Below, piece by piece: positions 11,691 through 23,379 of a stretch of 64,000 nucleotides of DNA (position 1 is its first letter; the number at the start of each line of letters is the position of its first letter). Location of the stretch: positions 186,001 to 250,000 of the forward strand of contig PYIU01000006.1 in the NCBI GenBank assembly GCA_003415625.1, in the 5' to 3' direction. The notes beneath the pieces were generated by a model. The model did no database searches. It was not told where the DNA came from and saw only the letters and a list, made by a program, of their open reading frames with translations. A program made the position numbers and the translations under genes. The DNA comes from Aquanectria penicillioides. Its lineage: Eukaryota; Ascomycota; Sordariomycetes; Hypocreales; Nectriaceae.

Positions 11691-14256
11691 TCAAGTGGTG
11701 ACATATCTTTGCTGCATGTCCAATGGAACTGGTGGTTTTATCTGTCTCAGAAGCTCCTTGACCTCGACTGGTTCCTCGCCGTCCATCATCAACTTCCCAT
11801 ACTTAATGCCTTGCCATCCTTCAATCGGAATCGGTGCCTTGATCTATTTATGGTCGTGTCCGCAGTATTATCGTGCTTTCAGTGGTTGATCTCTTCTATT
11901 ATCTGCTTGGCGGTTCTCATAGCAGCTGTCACAAAGAAAACTTTGTCCGCAGATCAGATTTTGACAGGTCACTCGTCCACCCCACCAGCTGGATCAGCTG
12001 GTCGGATCGTAGGCTCCATCACAACCCTGTTCTACATAATAAAGCTTGTCGAGGTCTCCTTCGTTTGTTGGAACCTCCTCGTCGTCTTCATCTGAGCTTC
12101 CGTCGCCTGAGTGGCTCCCGCCACAGTCTGAGCATGAGCATTCGCTGTTTCCCCAACCCTAGCCCCCATTTGATCCCGAGTCGATCTCGCTCTGGTTATC
12201 GCCCTGTCTCTCTGCTGGATCTAGGCGACTGAAACGCGCTGAAATAAAAATTCGAGCCACTCTTGTCAGTTTGGCACCGTCAGGCATCGCTTCGCTGAGG
12301 ATGCTCAGGCCTCCCCCTAGGAGACGAAATTGTATGCGTCATTTCATCCAACGGAATCACTGAGTGCATCTAGGCACGTGTCAATCACGCCCTGGAGGAC
12401 TAACTGGAACTCTATAGCAGGTCCCATCTTCAAATACATGCGTGCTGGAATAAGACGGCGTTGGAATAGATACGCGGCTGCTTGCGGAGGAACGTCGAGA
12501 GCAAGAGGTCTCGTAAGAGCCTCTTGACACCTTCAGGAAGCTCGGCCTTAACGACTGGGTCTTTGTGCTTGCAGAAATATGCATAGAGAACGTTCGTCTG
12601 GTAGTTGATTGCCCTGTCGGATTAGAGTCAGGAAACTCGTTTGTTACCGCGTACGGCCAACCCGTCGAGCTGCTATCAAGAACTTCGCACAATACTTTTC
12701 TCTTCTGGTCAAAATCTTTAGAGGCTTCGAGGTAAACAAGTGCCAGATCACTGCGCAAGGACGCGGCAGCGTTGGCATTGTCCAGATACTGGATGGCTTC
12801 TTCGTACATGTAGATGACAAATGCCGTTTATCCAGTTTCGACGGCAGTGTCGGGGAGAGGATCATGTCTTCCCACTCCCAAATCCTCATATTTCCAGGCT
12901 ATCCAAGTTAGCCGATCCAAAGGACTCCAACTTTTCATTGTCCCAATAAATCCTTACAGATCTTCCTGGTCTAGAAAGATATCCAGTTCCCCATCCGAAA
13001 TGTTACCAGCGGTAAGGCTCATTTGATCAGCATTTTTGGACTGAGCATAAGACTTGGAAGCATGGGAATATTTCTTCAGTTCGGCTTCAGAACGTCCTTT
13101 TGCCACATAAATCGAACTCCTGAGGGCAGCTGGTATCGTCCTATCATCCAGGAGCTTGACACAGCTGGTGATAAACTTCAATACTTCTTACGATTCGCCC
13201 ATTTTAATTGAATTCTAGCCATCAGCTCCAGGCTCTTGGCCTTTTCAAGATTCTGTTCTGAACTTTTGATGACTTTTGACCAGTTTCTTCAGCTGTTTTC
13301 TTTTGCTTGTAGTTCAATACCAATGATGCAACCGCTCTATAAGCTTTTGCATCCATTTTTATATCATCGAAGATATTTTCAAGACCTAAAGCGGCTTGTC
13401 CATCACTCAAGGGCTCAGTTTTGTCGAAGTGGCCAAGGGCAGATTTGAAGTTTTTCGAAGCTTAAGACGCGATGAGGCTTTCCAAGAGGCTCGAAGAGAA
13501 ATGGTTAAAAATTGCCCAAGCCAGATTGACTTTTGGCTTACCAGTTCCAATATCTGACGCAATGCCGTAAACGAGACAATGGCAGTCTTGAAGTCCGCTG
13601 CTTGATACAATCTTTGAACGTGGCCTCAGGCCAGTTGAATAATGCATCTCTGGTGCAAATCAGTGCCTTATAGACCTTAATATCCTGTGTTACTCTTAAC
13701 CGAGGCACAGGTAGACTTTTTGGTGTAGCAGTTAAGGGTTACCTCCACGTTTCCGTATCAGGAATTGTCGTCTCCAAGATGAATATTACTTACAGAAAAC
13801 TGTCCATATCTTCGAAAAACGCCACAAGCACGTCATAATCAGCAGAGACCGGGCGGCAAGCCTAAAACTCAGTTAGAAAATGTCTGTTGCTTTCAGAGAT
13901 GACACTTGCAGTAAGCATATACGTAACCGCAGTGCCGATTGCAGCAGCAGGAGGGAAACTTGGGGTTGCTGCCAAGATAAGTTGCTGGGCACCTTTGTCA
14001 AGGTAGTCAAGGTTTGTAGCGAAAAGACTCCTTGACTTGTCTACCTTCTTCTCATTATGGCGGAATTTACGAAAGTTGTATCTCCTTGGTGCCCTACTCC
14101 ACCATTGCCTATATATTGTCGAATTTTTCCGCTCAAGGTCGAATCCCACAATGTCTTTTTAACTTTTCAAGGCCTCCCCCCACAGGTCCACGACTCTCGA
14201 GTGTCTCCCTCCAGCTCCTTGCTGAGGCTGGACGGAACCTGCGTTTCACTAGCCAT
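11691..14256 (-). pseudogene. Decayed STAND-type gene (Goodbye domain, TPR-like region, C-terminal zinc-binding segment)
   Basis: A degraded gene read on the minus strand. It begins at ATG 14256 and reaches a fungal STAND N-terminal Goodbye-like domain around 14170-13800: the stretch from G-F-D-L-E-R-K-N-S through K-G-A-Q-Q-L-I to S-F-P-P-A-A-A-I-G-T-A is highly characteristic. A former intron with a TTCTAAC branch site ends near 13861, after which A-C-R-P-V-S-A-D-Y-D continues the domain. Helical repeat-like pieces follow (13640-12390). A last segment (12045-11691) keeps one frame with Cys-x4-Cys and Cys-x2-Cys pairs. Lesions include an early frameshift plus TAA near 14160, several later frameshifts, and three in-frame stops (TGA, TAA, TAG) in the last segment. 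The stops are of the kind made by C-to-T or G-to-A changes. Intact relatives are NLR-like signalling proteins; this copy cannot encode one. The exon path in the middle is uncertain. Confidence 0.7.
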
Positions 14257-15561
14257 GACCACAATGTTCAGTTAGAAGCCTCTACTCGCTAGATCCCGAA
14301 TCACGAACCCTGGTCTTCTATTATGTGTCGGATTGGCAACGCGGCCAAGATTAGATGCTCTGTTACTACCCAGCTCTTCAAATGCATTTCTTTTAAGGTT
14401 GTCGTGATCTACAGTGGTGTAAACACTCAATATAGGGTGAGTCATGGTCCGTAACTGGATGTTGAAAGTATAGAACCCAAAGTACCACTTGTTTCGGCAA
14501 GGGGGTACCTCCAGTTTTTGCTGAGGTGCCATGGTTCAATACTGGAATTGCCCTACCCTATACACATAGCTGTCATCTCTCAAGTTACTCAACGTTCGCA
14601 TTATACTGACGATCTAAGGTACAATTAAAGTCCAAAGATCGCTATTCTTCAACTTTTTTTTGCATTTAGGCACTATAGCTAATAAGCTTCCTACAGGAAC
14701 TAAACCAACTGCACTAAGACCGTTCATATGACATGCAATTCTCATCCTAACACTCGAAATTGCAGGATCAAATACATCGGCTTGGCCATGAATGTTCATT
14801 CCTTTCCTCCGGAAAACGCGATGAAACATTTGTCCTTGCGAGGGCCAAGCTGCAACGTAAATGAGGGACCCTTGGTTCAGGCTGGCTTTTATCTATGGTC
14901 AGCATTGGTCAACCCTCGACAAAGCCAAGCAGCACGCAAGGCCGAGAGCCCGAGAACACACTTGATCTGCACGTATTGGCGCTTTTTAACGGCAGTTGGG
15001 TTGCTTTAACACAACTTCCGGAATCTTGGGGTTGCCAATGATCTGCATCCTCAGACAGAGTCGGAACCGGACTTGCCGAGCTGAGATTACAGCGCACCGT
15101 GCTTGGGAGCCTGATCTGAGCTTGTGTCTGCGAGGCAAGGATCTGACGATCCAGGGGCCACCAAATGTGGGTCGTAATATACGTTTGACTTTGTGGCTCA
15201 TCCACGACGCTTCAGGTCAAGGCATTTCGTTCGGTTTCGCAAACGTGTATCATTGGTCCATGGCCATTGGGTATGACGGTGGCCATTTTATTCCTTGATT
15301 TTTTATCAATGGAAGACTGCCACGAAACGATGGGTGAGTCGGAGAGATCAAATATCTATTGCCGAGAGCCTTACCGCCCTTTTGAAGAGCTCTGTACCAA
15401 GCGTGCGTTGTGTTTGGTTTGATATCGTTGGGAAAGCTGTCTCCATCTATTATTCCCTGCACATCACCACGTCAATCCCCACCTTCTCCCTGACCATATC
15501 TGGCGGGTTCGGTCTCGGTTTCTTTTTCAACACTCATCAAACACGACAAATAAAACAGAGA
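14257..15561. other. Intergenic region upstream of the Zn2Cys6 gene
   Basis: About 1.3 kb between the divergent STAND pseudogene and the zinc-cluster regulator. Small overlapping ORFs exist but have no family features. Nothing else is supported. Confidence 0.45.
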
Positions 15562-16969
15562 ATGCCTCGATTGGGCCACAAGAAATCGCGACGGGGTTGT
15601 CTTCGTTGTAAGCAGCGACGAGTCAAGGTAAGAGATTGCACATATTCGACGCATTTTGTTACTCATAGCAATCAGTGTGACGAGAGTAAACCATGCTCAG
15701 CTTGCGTAAGACATGGTTTGGAATGTGCATATGCCGAACAAAAATCGTCTTCTAAGAAGCACCCGACACGAAGCCCCTCGATAGCCTCGAGCGATTCCGC
15801 TTCTGGAACGCTCCCGCAGAACGTACGCGTACCCCCCAGCGCCTCCTTTCAAGACGAAGACCATGTTTGCTGACCAAATGATTCAGAACCTCGGAGGTTC
15901 TTCTGTGAATCCAGCAGATCAGTCACAGTATGTCTTGCGGAGTAGTGCTATCCCAGTCGGAGGGGAATCAACTCCCGCAGTTTCCAACTGGAGTAGTCCC
16001 TCTCTAGTTCTGCCGGCCGATCCATTTCCCTATTTTGCAAAATTCACCACGGGCTCACGATCCATCGAGCAAGGATCTTGGCTCAATGATCTTGAGCTTA
16101 TGCACCATTACACATCCGTAACATATCTCACCCTCCCTCGATCTACCGACCTACAACCCATCTGGCAAATCGAGATTCCCAGACTGGGATTATCTCACGG
16201 ATTTTTACTGCATCAAGTCTTAGCAGTGTCTGCTCATCACCAGAGTTACCTGCAACCTGATCGGTACAGCCATTATTCCATATGTGCCTCGATCCATCAA
16301 AACAAAGCTGTCGCCGGCCTCCGGACTGCATTGACTCAGATCAAGGAGGAAACATGCCACGAAGTCTTTGTGTCGTCATCGTTGCTTTCTATTAGCGCCT
16401 TTGCTGCCTTTGCGAATAATGGGGGAGCGTGCGAACAGCCCCGCATCGACGATTTAATAGACGTGTTCCAGCTTATTCGGGGCATGAGCAGAATCCTTGA
16501 TTCGTACGAGTGCTTGCTACAACAAGGATCACTAGGAAGACTGTTTCTTCTCGAGGGTAACAACAACCCGGCACCACTTCTCTCTGCTGTCGTTGAGCAG
16601 CTGCAACAACTGGAAATTCCCGACATAATACATCCTGAAATTGCTTCTGTTTGCCATCAAGCCATTTCGGAGATCGTATCCTGGATTGGGAGTGCGATAA
16701 TGGCCACAGGTTACCACAGTCTTCGGGTGTCCCTAAGTTTTGCTATCTGCCTGACAGATGATTTTATGGATCTCCTCCGACAGCACCATCCCATTGCATT
16801 GATTATTATTGCCCACTATGGAGTTCTTTTAAACGACTCTGGATTGAGCAATTGGTATTTAAGCGGATGGGGGCGGCGTATTGTCGCTGACGTTGTAGAG
16901 AATCTGGATTCATGTTGGCATGGGGCGCTGAGCTGGCCGTTAATGATGCTTGACAATGGCGTGATGTAG
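15562..16969 (+). CDS. Zn(II)2Cys6 fungal transcription factor
   Basis: DNA-binding regulator of the Gal4-type binuclear zinc cluster class. Three exons are inferred: 15562-15627, 15676-15822 and 15887-16969 (431 residues). Intron 1 (48 bp, GTAAGA...TCAG) lies inside the zinc cluster, between Cys16 and Cys23. After splicing, the six cysteines fall at residues 13, 16, 23, 29, 32 and 39 with the canonical spacing. Intron 2 (64 bp, GTACGC...TTCAG, branch site GCTGACC) restores the frame; without it the frame stops at 15873. The cluster is followed by a Ser-rich linker and a hydrophobic middle/C-terminal region resembling the fungal transcription-factor domain of sterol-uptake-control-like regulators (from the L-M-H-H-Y-T motif near residue 140). 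Nuclear by family. The target is unknown; the nearest genes are not an evident pathway. Confidence 0.82.
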
Positions 16970-17260
16970 AGACATGACTACGGTTAAAGATAAATCAATC
17001 AGATTCGCTTTCTAAATTGAGCTTTATCATTAATAGACCATTGTAACCATAAAATCGTATTCGTGTATGCTAGAATAAGCATAGATAAATGTCTATTCCA
17101 ACGCCGAAAGCATTCGCTTTCCTCTTACCCAAATGTACCTCTATCAAAGCACCTCGTTGTCTTCCTCTAAATAGTCATCTCTAGGTTTAATAGCAATCCA
17201 TATCCCCTCAATTTCATATCATAATGTTCGTGCAAAGTTATCAGCATTTAATGCTGGCCT
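16970..17260. other. Short convergent intergenic spacer
   Basis: AT-rich spacer between the 3' ends of the zinc-cluster gene and the membrane-protein gene; presumably holds both polyadenylation regions. No gene is seen. Confidence 0.4.
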
Positions 17261-17914
17261 CTACTGCCTAGATCCCTGGAGCGTGGACAAAGACTCTTCA
17301 TCATCTCGCTGTCCAACAACCTTGGCTCCGCCAGAAGCCTTGTACTTTTTGAAGTTGTACCAATCAACGATCGAGATAACGGCAACATACTTTGCCAGCA
17401 AACTAAAAGAAATCAAAAATGGGTGAGTGATATTTCTCAATGAGAACAATACTAGTATTGTATCACACTTACCTCATAACAATAGCCAAGGCAACCACAA
17501 CCCAGCCTAGTGTGCAACTCGTTCCAACGCAGGTTTGAGTATTCGCTCGGAGGGTGAGAAAGGCGACAGCTCCCCAAAATACAATCTCCAACGAATTCAG
17601 GATAGCAAATGCCTTTAAGCTTGCCCATCGTCGTAAAACACTCACATGCTCGGTGAGGAGTTGATAGAGGATAATCACCATAGATTTGGCGCCCTAGAAA
17701 CATCAGCTTAATCAAATTGAAGAGATAATGGAATTCATTATACCATTCCAAGACCAATAGTTGTGGATCGTCCTCGTGGGGAATTCTTCATTAACATTCG
17801 AGCAGCAGAGAGCCCGATCACAGCACAGATCAGGACCAGCTGGACCAAATGCAGGGGTGTCTTGTACTTTGGCGCAAAGAATGGCTCAAATTTCTTCAGT
17901 GCTGCGAGTGCCAT
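17261..17914 (-). CDS. Small four-helix membrane protein (MARVEL-like, fungal hypothetical)
   Basis: Three exons on the minus strand, 17914-17744, 17693-17473 and 17402-17261, give 177 residues. Introns of 50 and 70 bp have GTATAA...CTAG and GTAAGT...TTTTAG ends and keep the frame (phases 0 and 2). Hydrophobic segments lie near residues 20-42, 60-72, 80-101 and 110-140, with C-V-G-T-S-C in the last extracytoplasmic loop. The C-terminal tail is charged and Gly/Ser-containing. The pattern resembles fungal MARVEL-like four-helix proteins of unknown function; no catalytic residues are expected. ATG at 17914 was chosen because the peptide from it (M-A-L-A-A-L-K-K-F-E) looks like relatives; an in-frame ATG at 18013 would add 33 residues. 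Confidence 0.7.
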
Positions 17915-19097
17915 GTTGAACTTTAGGACTGGTGTCTGTAGGAAGAGTCTGAGAAGATGATTGAGGGTTGGTATCTTGTTTGATGCACGACCATGGATAT
18001 TGTTGGCACTCAAGGGAATTTATAAACTGATTATCATCCAGAGAATTGATTCAGCAAATCTGTTTTTTTTGTCCGTTCGTTGTCCGGGGAGAAGGTAACT
18101 TTGCGTCTGCGGCTGGCCATAGCCCTCTCACTAACCTAAATGATATGGACATTCACACTTCAGACCATGACACGGACGCACGATTGGCATCCGGAGACCC
18201 GAAGTTGACGACTACTGGAGCAAGTCGGGATTCACAGCCCCAAGTTTCTCCTAGGGCCAGGCCAAGTTCCATGCTGGAAGCATTAAAGTTCGAGCCTAAT
18301 AGTTATGCCCTGAACCGCCTTTCAGAAGAGTGGAGATATCGGGCTCGGTCTCGGTTTCGGTTCCGTGTTCAAGCGCCCGCCGTGCTTAGACCCCGTCCTA
18401 CCGCAAGACCCGAATCAAACTTGGACATTGATCTACTTAATGCCGGGATTGAACAGATCATTTGTCGGCCATCTTGGAAATGTTCAAAACTAGCCTCGCA
18501 GACTGAAGGGTCTGAACGTTTCAGAGTTTTCGCAAGTCCTACGTTATCTCGGCAACCAGGCAAGTCAAGCTCCTGGCGCGCCAGACATGATTGCTCTAGG
18601 ACAGCTTGGTGCACAGGGTCCAAGTTGAGAATCTCATTTCTTCACATCTGAAGCCATCTCATATTATCCAATCTATTCAAAGGGAGAATCCATTGGGGCC
18701 TTCATTGCTTGCAGTCTTCCTATCACGAGGGACCTTGACACCTCCTGCTCATCAGTGACACCTGTCACGACCGGGGCTGCGCCGAATGCGACCGGCACTT
18801 ATTAATAGCATGACGTCTGTCCACGCTATTATAGCACATTACGTACCCACTAAAACAGGTGGCCACCAAACTGGCTGTAAATCAGGGTAGTGCGTCGAAC
18901 CAACGAGAGTATGATCCGAGCTTAAATAGGCTGCCATCAATCTTGGCGGTTCGTGTTGGAAAGGCTCCACTGGGTAATGTTGTTCTTGATTGTGGTACAT
19001 AACCTCCCGTGGAGTACCCAAGTTGCCCTCTATCAAGGCACGCTTCGATGAACACCAAACCAAGCCATCCAACATTAAGCATAACCGTGAGCATAGG
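17915..19097. other. Intergenic region with one weak ORF
   Basis: About 1.2 kb between divergent genes. It contains a possible 168-codon ORF listed separately at low confidence. The rest, including 18652-19097, shows no recognised gene. Confidence 0.4.
18145..18651 (+). CDS. Doubtful hypothetical protein
   Basis: An ATG-initiated frame of 168 codons with an N-terminus rich in Asp, Ser and Pro, an Arg-rich centre and a Ser/Arg-rich end. No family was recognised. It lies directly upstream of the LITAF-like gene on the same strand and could be a lineage-specific gene, an exon of a larger gene, or chance. The high Arg/Ser content late in the frame argues that the second half may be out of frame. 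Confidence 0.2.
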   Translation: MDIHTSDHDTDARLASGDPKLTTTGASRDSQPQVSPRARPSSMLEALKFEPNSYALNRLSEEWRYRARSRFRFRVQAPAVLRPRPTARPESNLDIDLLNAGIEQIICRPSWKCSKLASQTEGSERFRVFASPTLSRQPGKSSSWRARHDCSRTAWCTGSKLRISFLHI

Positions 19098-19988
19098 ATG
19101 CACTCCTTCGAGCGGACGAACGCCACCCACACGGCCGACGATTGGATGGTATCGCCGATGACAAGCCTTTCATCACCAGGGTCGACCTCGTTTTCTGCAA
19201 TCTCTCCTCCACCATACACCCCTACCGAATCTCCATTCCCAACACCACAACTCGACGAGAAAACAGCCTCCGGAGTTGAAGGAAGCCAACAAGAAAACAG
19301 CATTGCTGTGCGTAGCGATGCCACACGCCAAGAGGTGCCAGTTCGAGGGCTGCTATTCAGGAGAACCACGGGTGATGATCTCCCAGAAGTTGTCCCAAGC
19401 GCACTGCCCGAAGCCGCTCCTTGTTCATTACCAGAGACGGTGACCAGTTCGTTGCCCGAAGCTGTTCCAAGTGCTCTACCCCAGGCGGTTCCCAGCACAT
19501 TGCCACAGGTAGTCAGCAGCACGCATCCAGAACCCGTCGGCGATGGAATCGAAGCCGTACGCAAGACCGACATGGTAGCAAGTTCCGGATATCCGGTGGA
19601 CGCTGTTACTCCTTTGCATCTGCTCGGAGATCATCCCGACCAAATCGACTGCCCTTTCTGCTTGAAACATACCCAAACAGAGGTCAGGCAGAAACCATCA
19701 AACAGAACACAGTAAGATATTCCTTCCTCCATCTCAGGTTTGAAAAACCCTAATCCGGCGCCCAGTATGCAAGCTGTGTTCCTTCTCTTGACCACTGTAT
19801 GCGGAGCGGCAGTGCCCTACATTGGATCCTGGTCATTCGACCTTGAGCATTATTGCAATAATTGCGACAACAGGGTAGCTTACAAGCCCAAGGGTAGAGA
19901 ACTTTACGTCTGCAAGCAACCTGCTTCTGTGAAAGAAGTCTCAAAATATTCCGTGGCGGGCAACGGGTCAATAAAACGAGACGATTAG
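19098..19988 (+). CDS. LITAF-like zinc-ribbon protein with octapeptide repeats
   Basis: Two exons, 19098-19711 and 19766-19988, joined across a 54-bp intron (GTAAGA...CCCAG, branch CCTAATCC), give about 278 residues. The N-terminal 90 residues are Ser/Thr/Pro-rich with a P-P-P-Y motif (a possible WW-domain ligand). Seven near-identical eight-residue units follow. The C-terminal part resembles a LITAF domain: T-P-L-H-L-L-G-D-H-P-D-Q-I-D-C-P-F-C, then a short hydrophobic stretch, then H-Y-C-N-N-C plus V-A-Y-K-P. That supplies the two Cys-x2-Cys halves of the zinc site around a membrane-embedded segment. LITAF proteins are monotopic endosome/lysosome membrane proteins; that location is by family. 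The exon join is needed to assemble the domain. The start is uncertain: ATG at 19098 or 19146, and an upstream exon is possible. Confidence 0.65.
19380..19547 (+). repeat. 24-bp coding tandem repeat (octapeptide, 7 units)
   Basis: Seven 24-bp units inside the LITAF-like gene encode the degenerate octapeptide L-P-(E/Q)-x-V-P-S-(A/S/T); the last unit is divergent and begins His-Pro-Glu-Pro-Val. Codons vary between units, so the repeat is old or under protein-level constraint. Confidence 0.75.
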
Positions 19989-20101
19989 GTTTTTTTTTAT
20001 GTAAAAAGAGTCGGCATGGGATGGGTACTTCGAGCACAAAATGTCACAAAGAGTTTACGGCCAAAGGGGAGGGTTTCAATAGCTGATCAACCATTTAAAT
20101 T

Positions 20102-20360
20102 TGTTGACGGATATAGCGGCCGGGCGAAGGTGGTCGCCGCTACAGACATAGCGGCCGGCCACAAGCCGACCTCGGGGGCCTTGTGGGCCTAGGTCTTGAG
20201 GCCACATATCCTCACAAGGGAATCCCTGCACTGTAAATAGGTAACTGCATTCTGCGACCACTATTTAGCTGCTCTTTATAAATCCCAATTAATCTAGACT
20301 GACCTATTGCATATATTGCCCGCTATAACTGTCTTTATGCATGCCTATATATTATTTATA
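20102..20360 (+). repeat. Left LTR of the copia element
   Basis: A 259-bp repeat that begins TGTTGACGG and ends TTTATA, aligned without gaps to the right LTR. Its outer (left) half is GC-rich and largely unmutated, whereas its inner (right) half carries many C-to-T/G-to-A changes relative to the right LTR. The 3' terminus ends TA where TG...CA termini are usual, consistent with mutation of CA. GGTTATAAGCC directly follows and sits where the primer-binding site should be. Confidence 0.92.
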
Positions 20361-20869
20361 GGTTATAAGCCTAAAGCTTTAATTTAAGAAGAAATTATAG
20401 CTATTTAAAAGGTTTAGATTAATCTAAAGTTTATCTCTTAAAGTTAATGCTTATAATATTAATTAATTAAAGTCTTAAGACTTAAGTAATAGCTTTAAAG
20501 CTAGCCCTAAAGCCAATCTTTATTATTAAAGCAATTAAATAAACTAATAATAAAGAAGATTCTATTAAAAAAGAAAATAATTTTAAAGATCTTTTACTTC
20601 CCTTTAAAAGGTTAATAAAGCCTATTAAAGGGAACCTATAGAAAATTTAGCTAGATTTAAGTATTATAATACAATAAATAATAAAGATAATATAGTAAAT
20701 ATAAAAGCTATAAAAGTACTTTAATTAAAAGACTAAAAATAAATTAAAAATTAAGTATAAAATATAGCCTAAAGATAAATTAAAATCTAAAGTAAAAGAT
20801 AATAAAGATAAAAGCTTTAAATACTAAAGAAGCTAATTCTTTTATACCTTAAGGGAGCCTTTAAGAGCT

Positions 20870-21750
20870 TTAGATAAAATGTTTAGTTTCTTAAGGAATA
20901 AAGAGATATTAATAGAGCCTACTTTAAGCAAAAAGAAGATTATAAACTTATAATTAATTAAAATTAAGGATCTTATTAGTCTTAACTTTAAGATAAAGGG
21001 AGATAATATACTTAAGGGATTAAAAAATTAAGCTACCTAAAAGAAATATCTCTTTTATATTATAACTGCTATTAAATAGCATAAAAAAATTAAGATTTTA
21101 TATTTAAAAGAAATGCACTTAATTGCTACTATAAAAATAGTAGTTTTATAGAAACTAAAGCTATTATTATCTTTAGTAAAGATTAATATAAAGGCTATTA
21201 AGCTATTAATAAAAAGGTATAATAATATAAAGTTTTAATAAAGCCTAGCTAATCTTTACTAAAAATTAAAGTCCTTAACTCTAAAGAAACTATAAGGGGT
21301 CTAAAGTTATATTAATAACTTTTACTGTATTATAAATAGTATTATTAAAGCTAGCAGTAAGCTCCTTAAGTACTAAAAAAAGATAAGGTTTATAAATAGC
21401 ATTAAAAAGGTCTTTTTTAAGTAAAATGCACTTTAATGCAACTATAAGCAAAAAGGGAAATATTAATCTATCTATAAAATATAAAAAGACCTTATTAATA
21501 AAGCCAAAAGTTTATAGATTTTTTAAAAAAAGAGTAAAGACTCTAGCGGTAAGAAAGGCATATAAATAAATGCCTAATTAAATAAAAAGAATAATTGCAA
21601 AAGAGATCCTAAAAGCAATAAATGCTTTAACTATAATTAAAAAGGTTATATTATAAAGAATTGCCTATCTCTATAAAAGAAAAGTAAAGGCAATAAAAAT
21701 AAAAGGTTAAAGAAAAAAGATAATAGTAATAAAACTGCTAAAAAGACTAA
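20870..21750 (+). pseudogene. Remnant gag region of the copia element
   Basis: Degenerate plus-strand coding remnant. Peptide fragments such as I-K-D-L-I-S-L-N-F-K-I-K-G-D-N, rich in Lys/Ile/Asn through mutation, occupy the gag position upstream of integrase. Stops occur every few codons. No intact zinc knuckle can be read. Boundaries are approximate. Confidence 0.45.
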
Positions 21751-22649
21751 AAAGACTGCCCTATATATAGAATTAAATAAGTAAAGTGCTAAAAATACAA
21801 AAAAAGCTAAAAACAATTTTAATAATAATAATAATACTATTTTTATATACTATAAAGGCTTAAAGGTAAGGAAGTTCTTTAGTAATGCTTTTATAAGATT
21901 ATTAATAGAAAAGGTAGCTATAGCAATAATTTCTAGCTTACTAAAATAGCAATTATATAATCCCCCTAATATTAATAATAATACTATACTAAAGGCTAAA
22001 GGAAATAGTAACTTTATTACTATTTTAATATTTATAGAATTAGGCCTTATTAATTAAAAAGACTGCTAGCTTTAGGACTTAAGAGCTAATATATATATTA
22101 TTAATAACTTTAAATAGTTTAAAGAAAATAAGTAATATAAACTTAATAAAATAATGCTAATTCTTATAGGTAAAGGCACTATATACCCTATAGCTATAGA
22201 AATAGCAATAGTTATACTATTTATAGAGGGAAAAAGAATAAAGACTATAATACTTAAAAATGCAGTTTTTATTAAAGATTTCCTATTAAATATAATCTTT
22301 AATAAAAAAGTCTATTTTTTAGCAATTATATAATTAAAAATAAAATCTTTAATAATAATAGTAAGATCTTTATAACCCTTAATATCCTTAACTAAAGGTT
22401 TTTACTTAAAGCAATAAAAGGTATAATAAGCTATTACTTTACTCTTAAGATAATGCTAATATAAATAAAATAGTTTAAAGTAAGAATATAGCACTAAAGA
22501 CTTATTTATATAGGTTAAGAAGCCCTTAACTATACCTTTAAGGTTATAAAAGGTAGGCTTAATAATTATAAGCTACTTAATATACTTTATAAAGACTATA
22601 AGCTTGCTAAAAGCATAAGGTTCTTACTAAAGATACTATAAAAAAGAGT

Positions 22650-23350
22650 AAACTATATGCTTAATCTTCTTTATATAGACCTTATAGAGCTAAGTCTATA
22701 TATATATAATAGAAAAAGGTATTTTAAGCTTATAACTAATAATAAAAGCTATTACTTTTATAGCAATTTACTTAAAAAGAAAAGCAATACTATTACTTTA
22801 ATAAAAAAAGATCTTTTAGTATTTAGAACTATTATAGCCTATAGTTTGCCCTAAAAGATATAGTTTAATAGCAGCTATAAATTTATTAATAGAAAGGTTA
22901 ATAAACTCCTCTTAAAGATAGAGATCCCTATAATTATTATACTGCTATATAGCTATAAATAGAATGGCTTTATTAAATAGGCAAACTATACAATCTAAAA
23001 GAAAGCAAAAAGTATAATAATAGCAATAAACATCCCTTTTAAGCTATAAAAAGAGATTATCCTTATAGTTATATATATTATTAATATTATAGCAATAAAG
23101 TCACTAAACTAAAAGACCCTTTATAAGGTTTACTTTATAGATTTAATCCTAAAAAAGGAATATATACTAAATATTAAGCATTTATAGATTTTAGGGTTAA
23201 AGGCATTTATTTATATTAAATAGAAAAAGCGCAATAGATTTAAGAAGATACTGCCTTACAATTAAAAAGAAATCCTTATAGAATTTTAAGGAATTAAAGT
23301 ATATAAGATTTAAAACCTTAAGATAAAGAAAGTTATTATAATAATATATA
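22650..23350 (+). pseudogene. Remnant copia integrase
   Basis: The longest surviving frame of the interior (22657-22854) reads L-L-Y-I-D-L-I, then Y-N-R-K-R-Y-F-K-L-I-T-N-N-K-S-Y-Y-F-Y-S. This matches the start of a copia integrase core (the H-x-D-L-I-G-P region and the following strands) with changes explained by G-to-A and C-to-T. Downstream integrase sequence continues with many stops. The end is approximate. Confidence 0.65.
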
Positions 23351-23379
23351 TAGTATTCTATAAGCCTATTTTACTGCCT

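Noticed and set aside
3867..19988. A secondary-metabolite or catabolic cluster joining the GMC oxidoreductase, MFS genes and Zn2Cys6 regulator
   Set aside because: Genes are separated by kilobases and by unrelated housekeeping-type genes, and no core synthase or coherent pathway is present.
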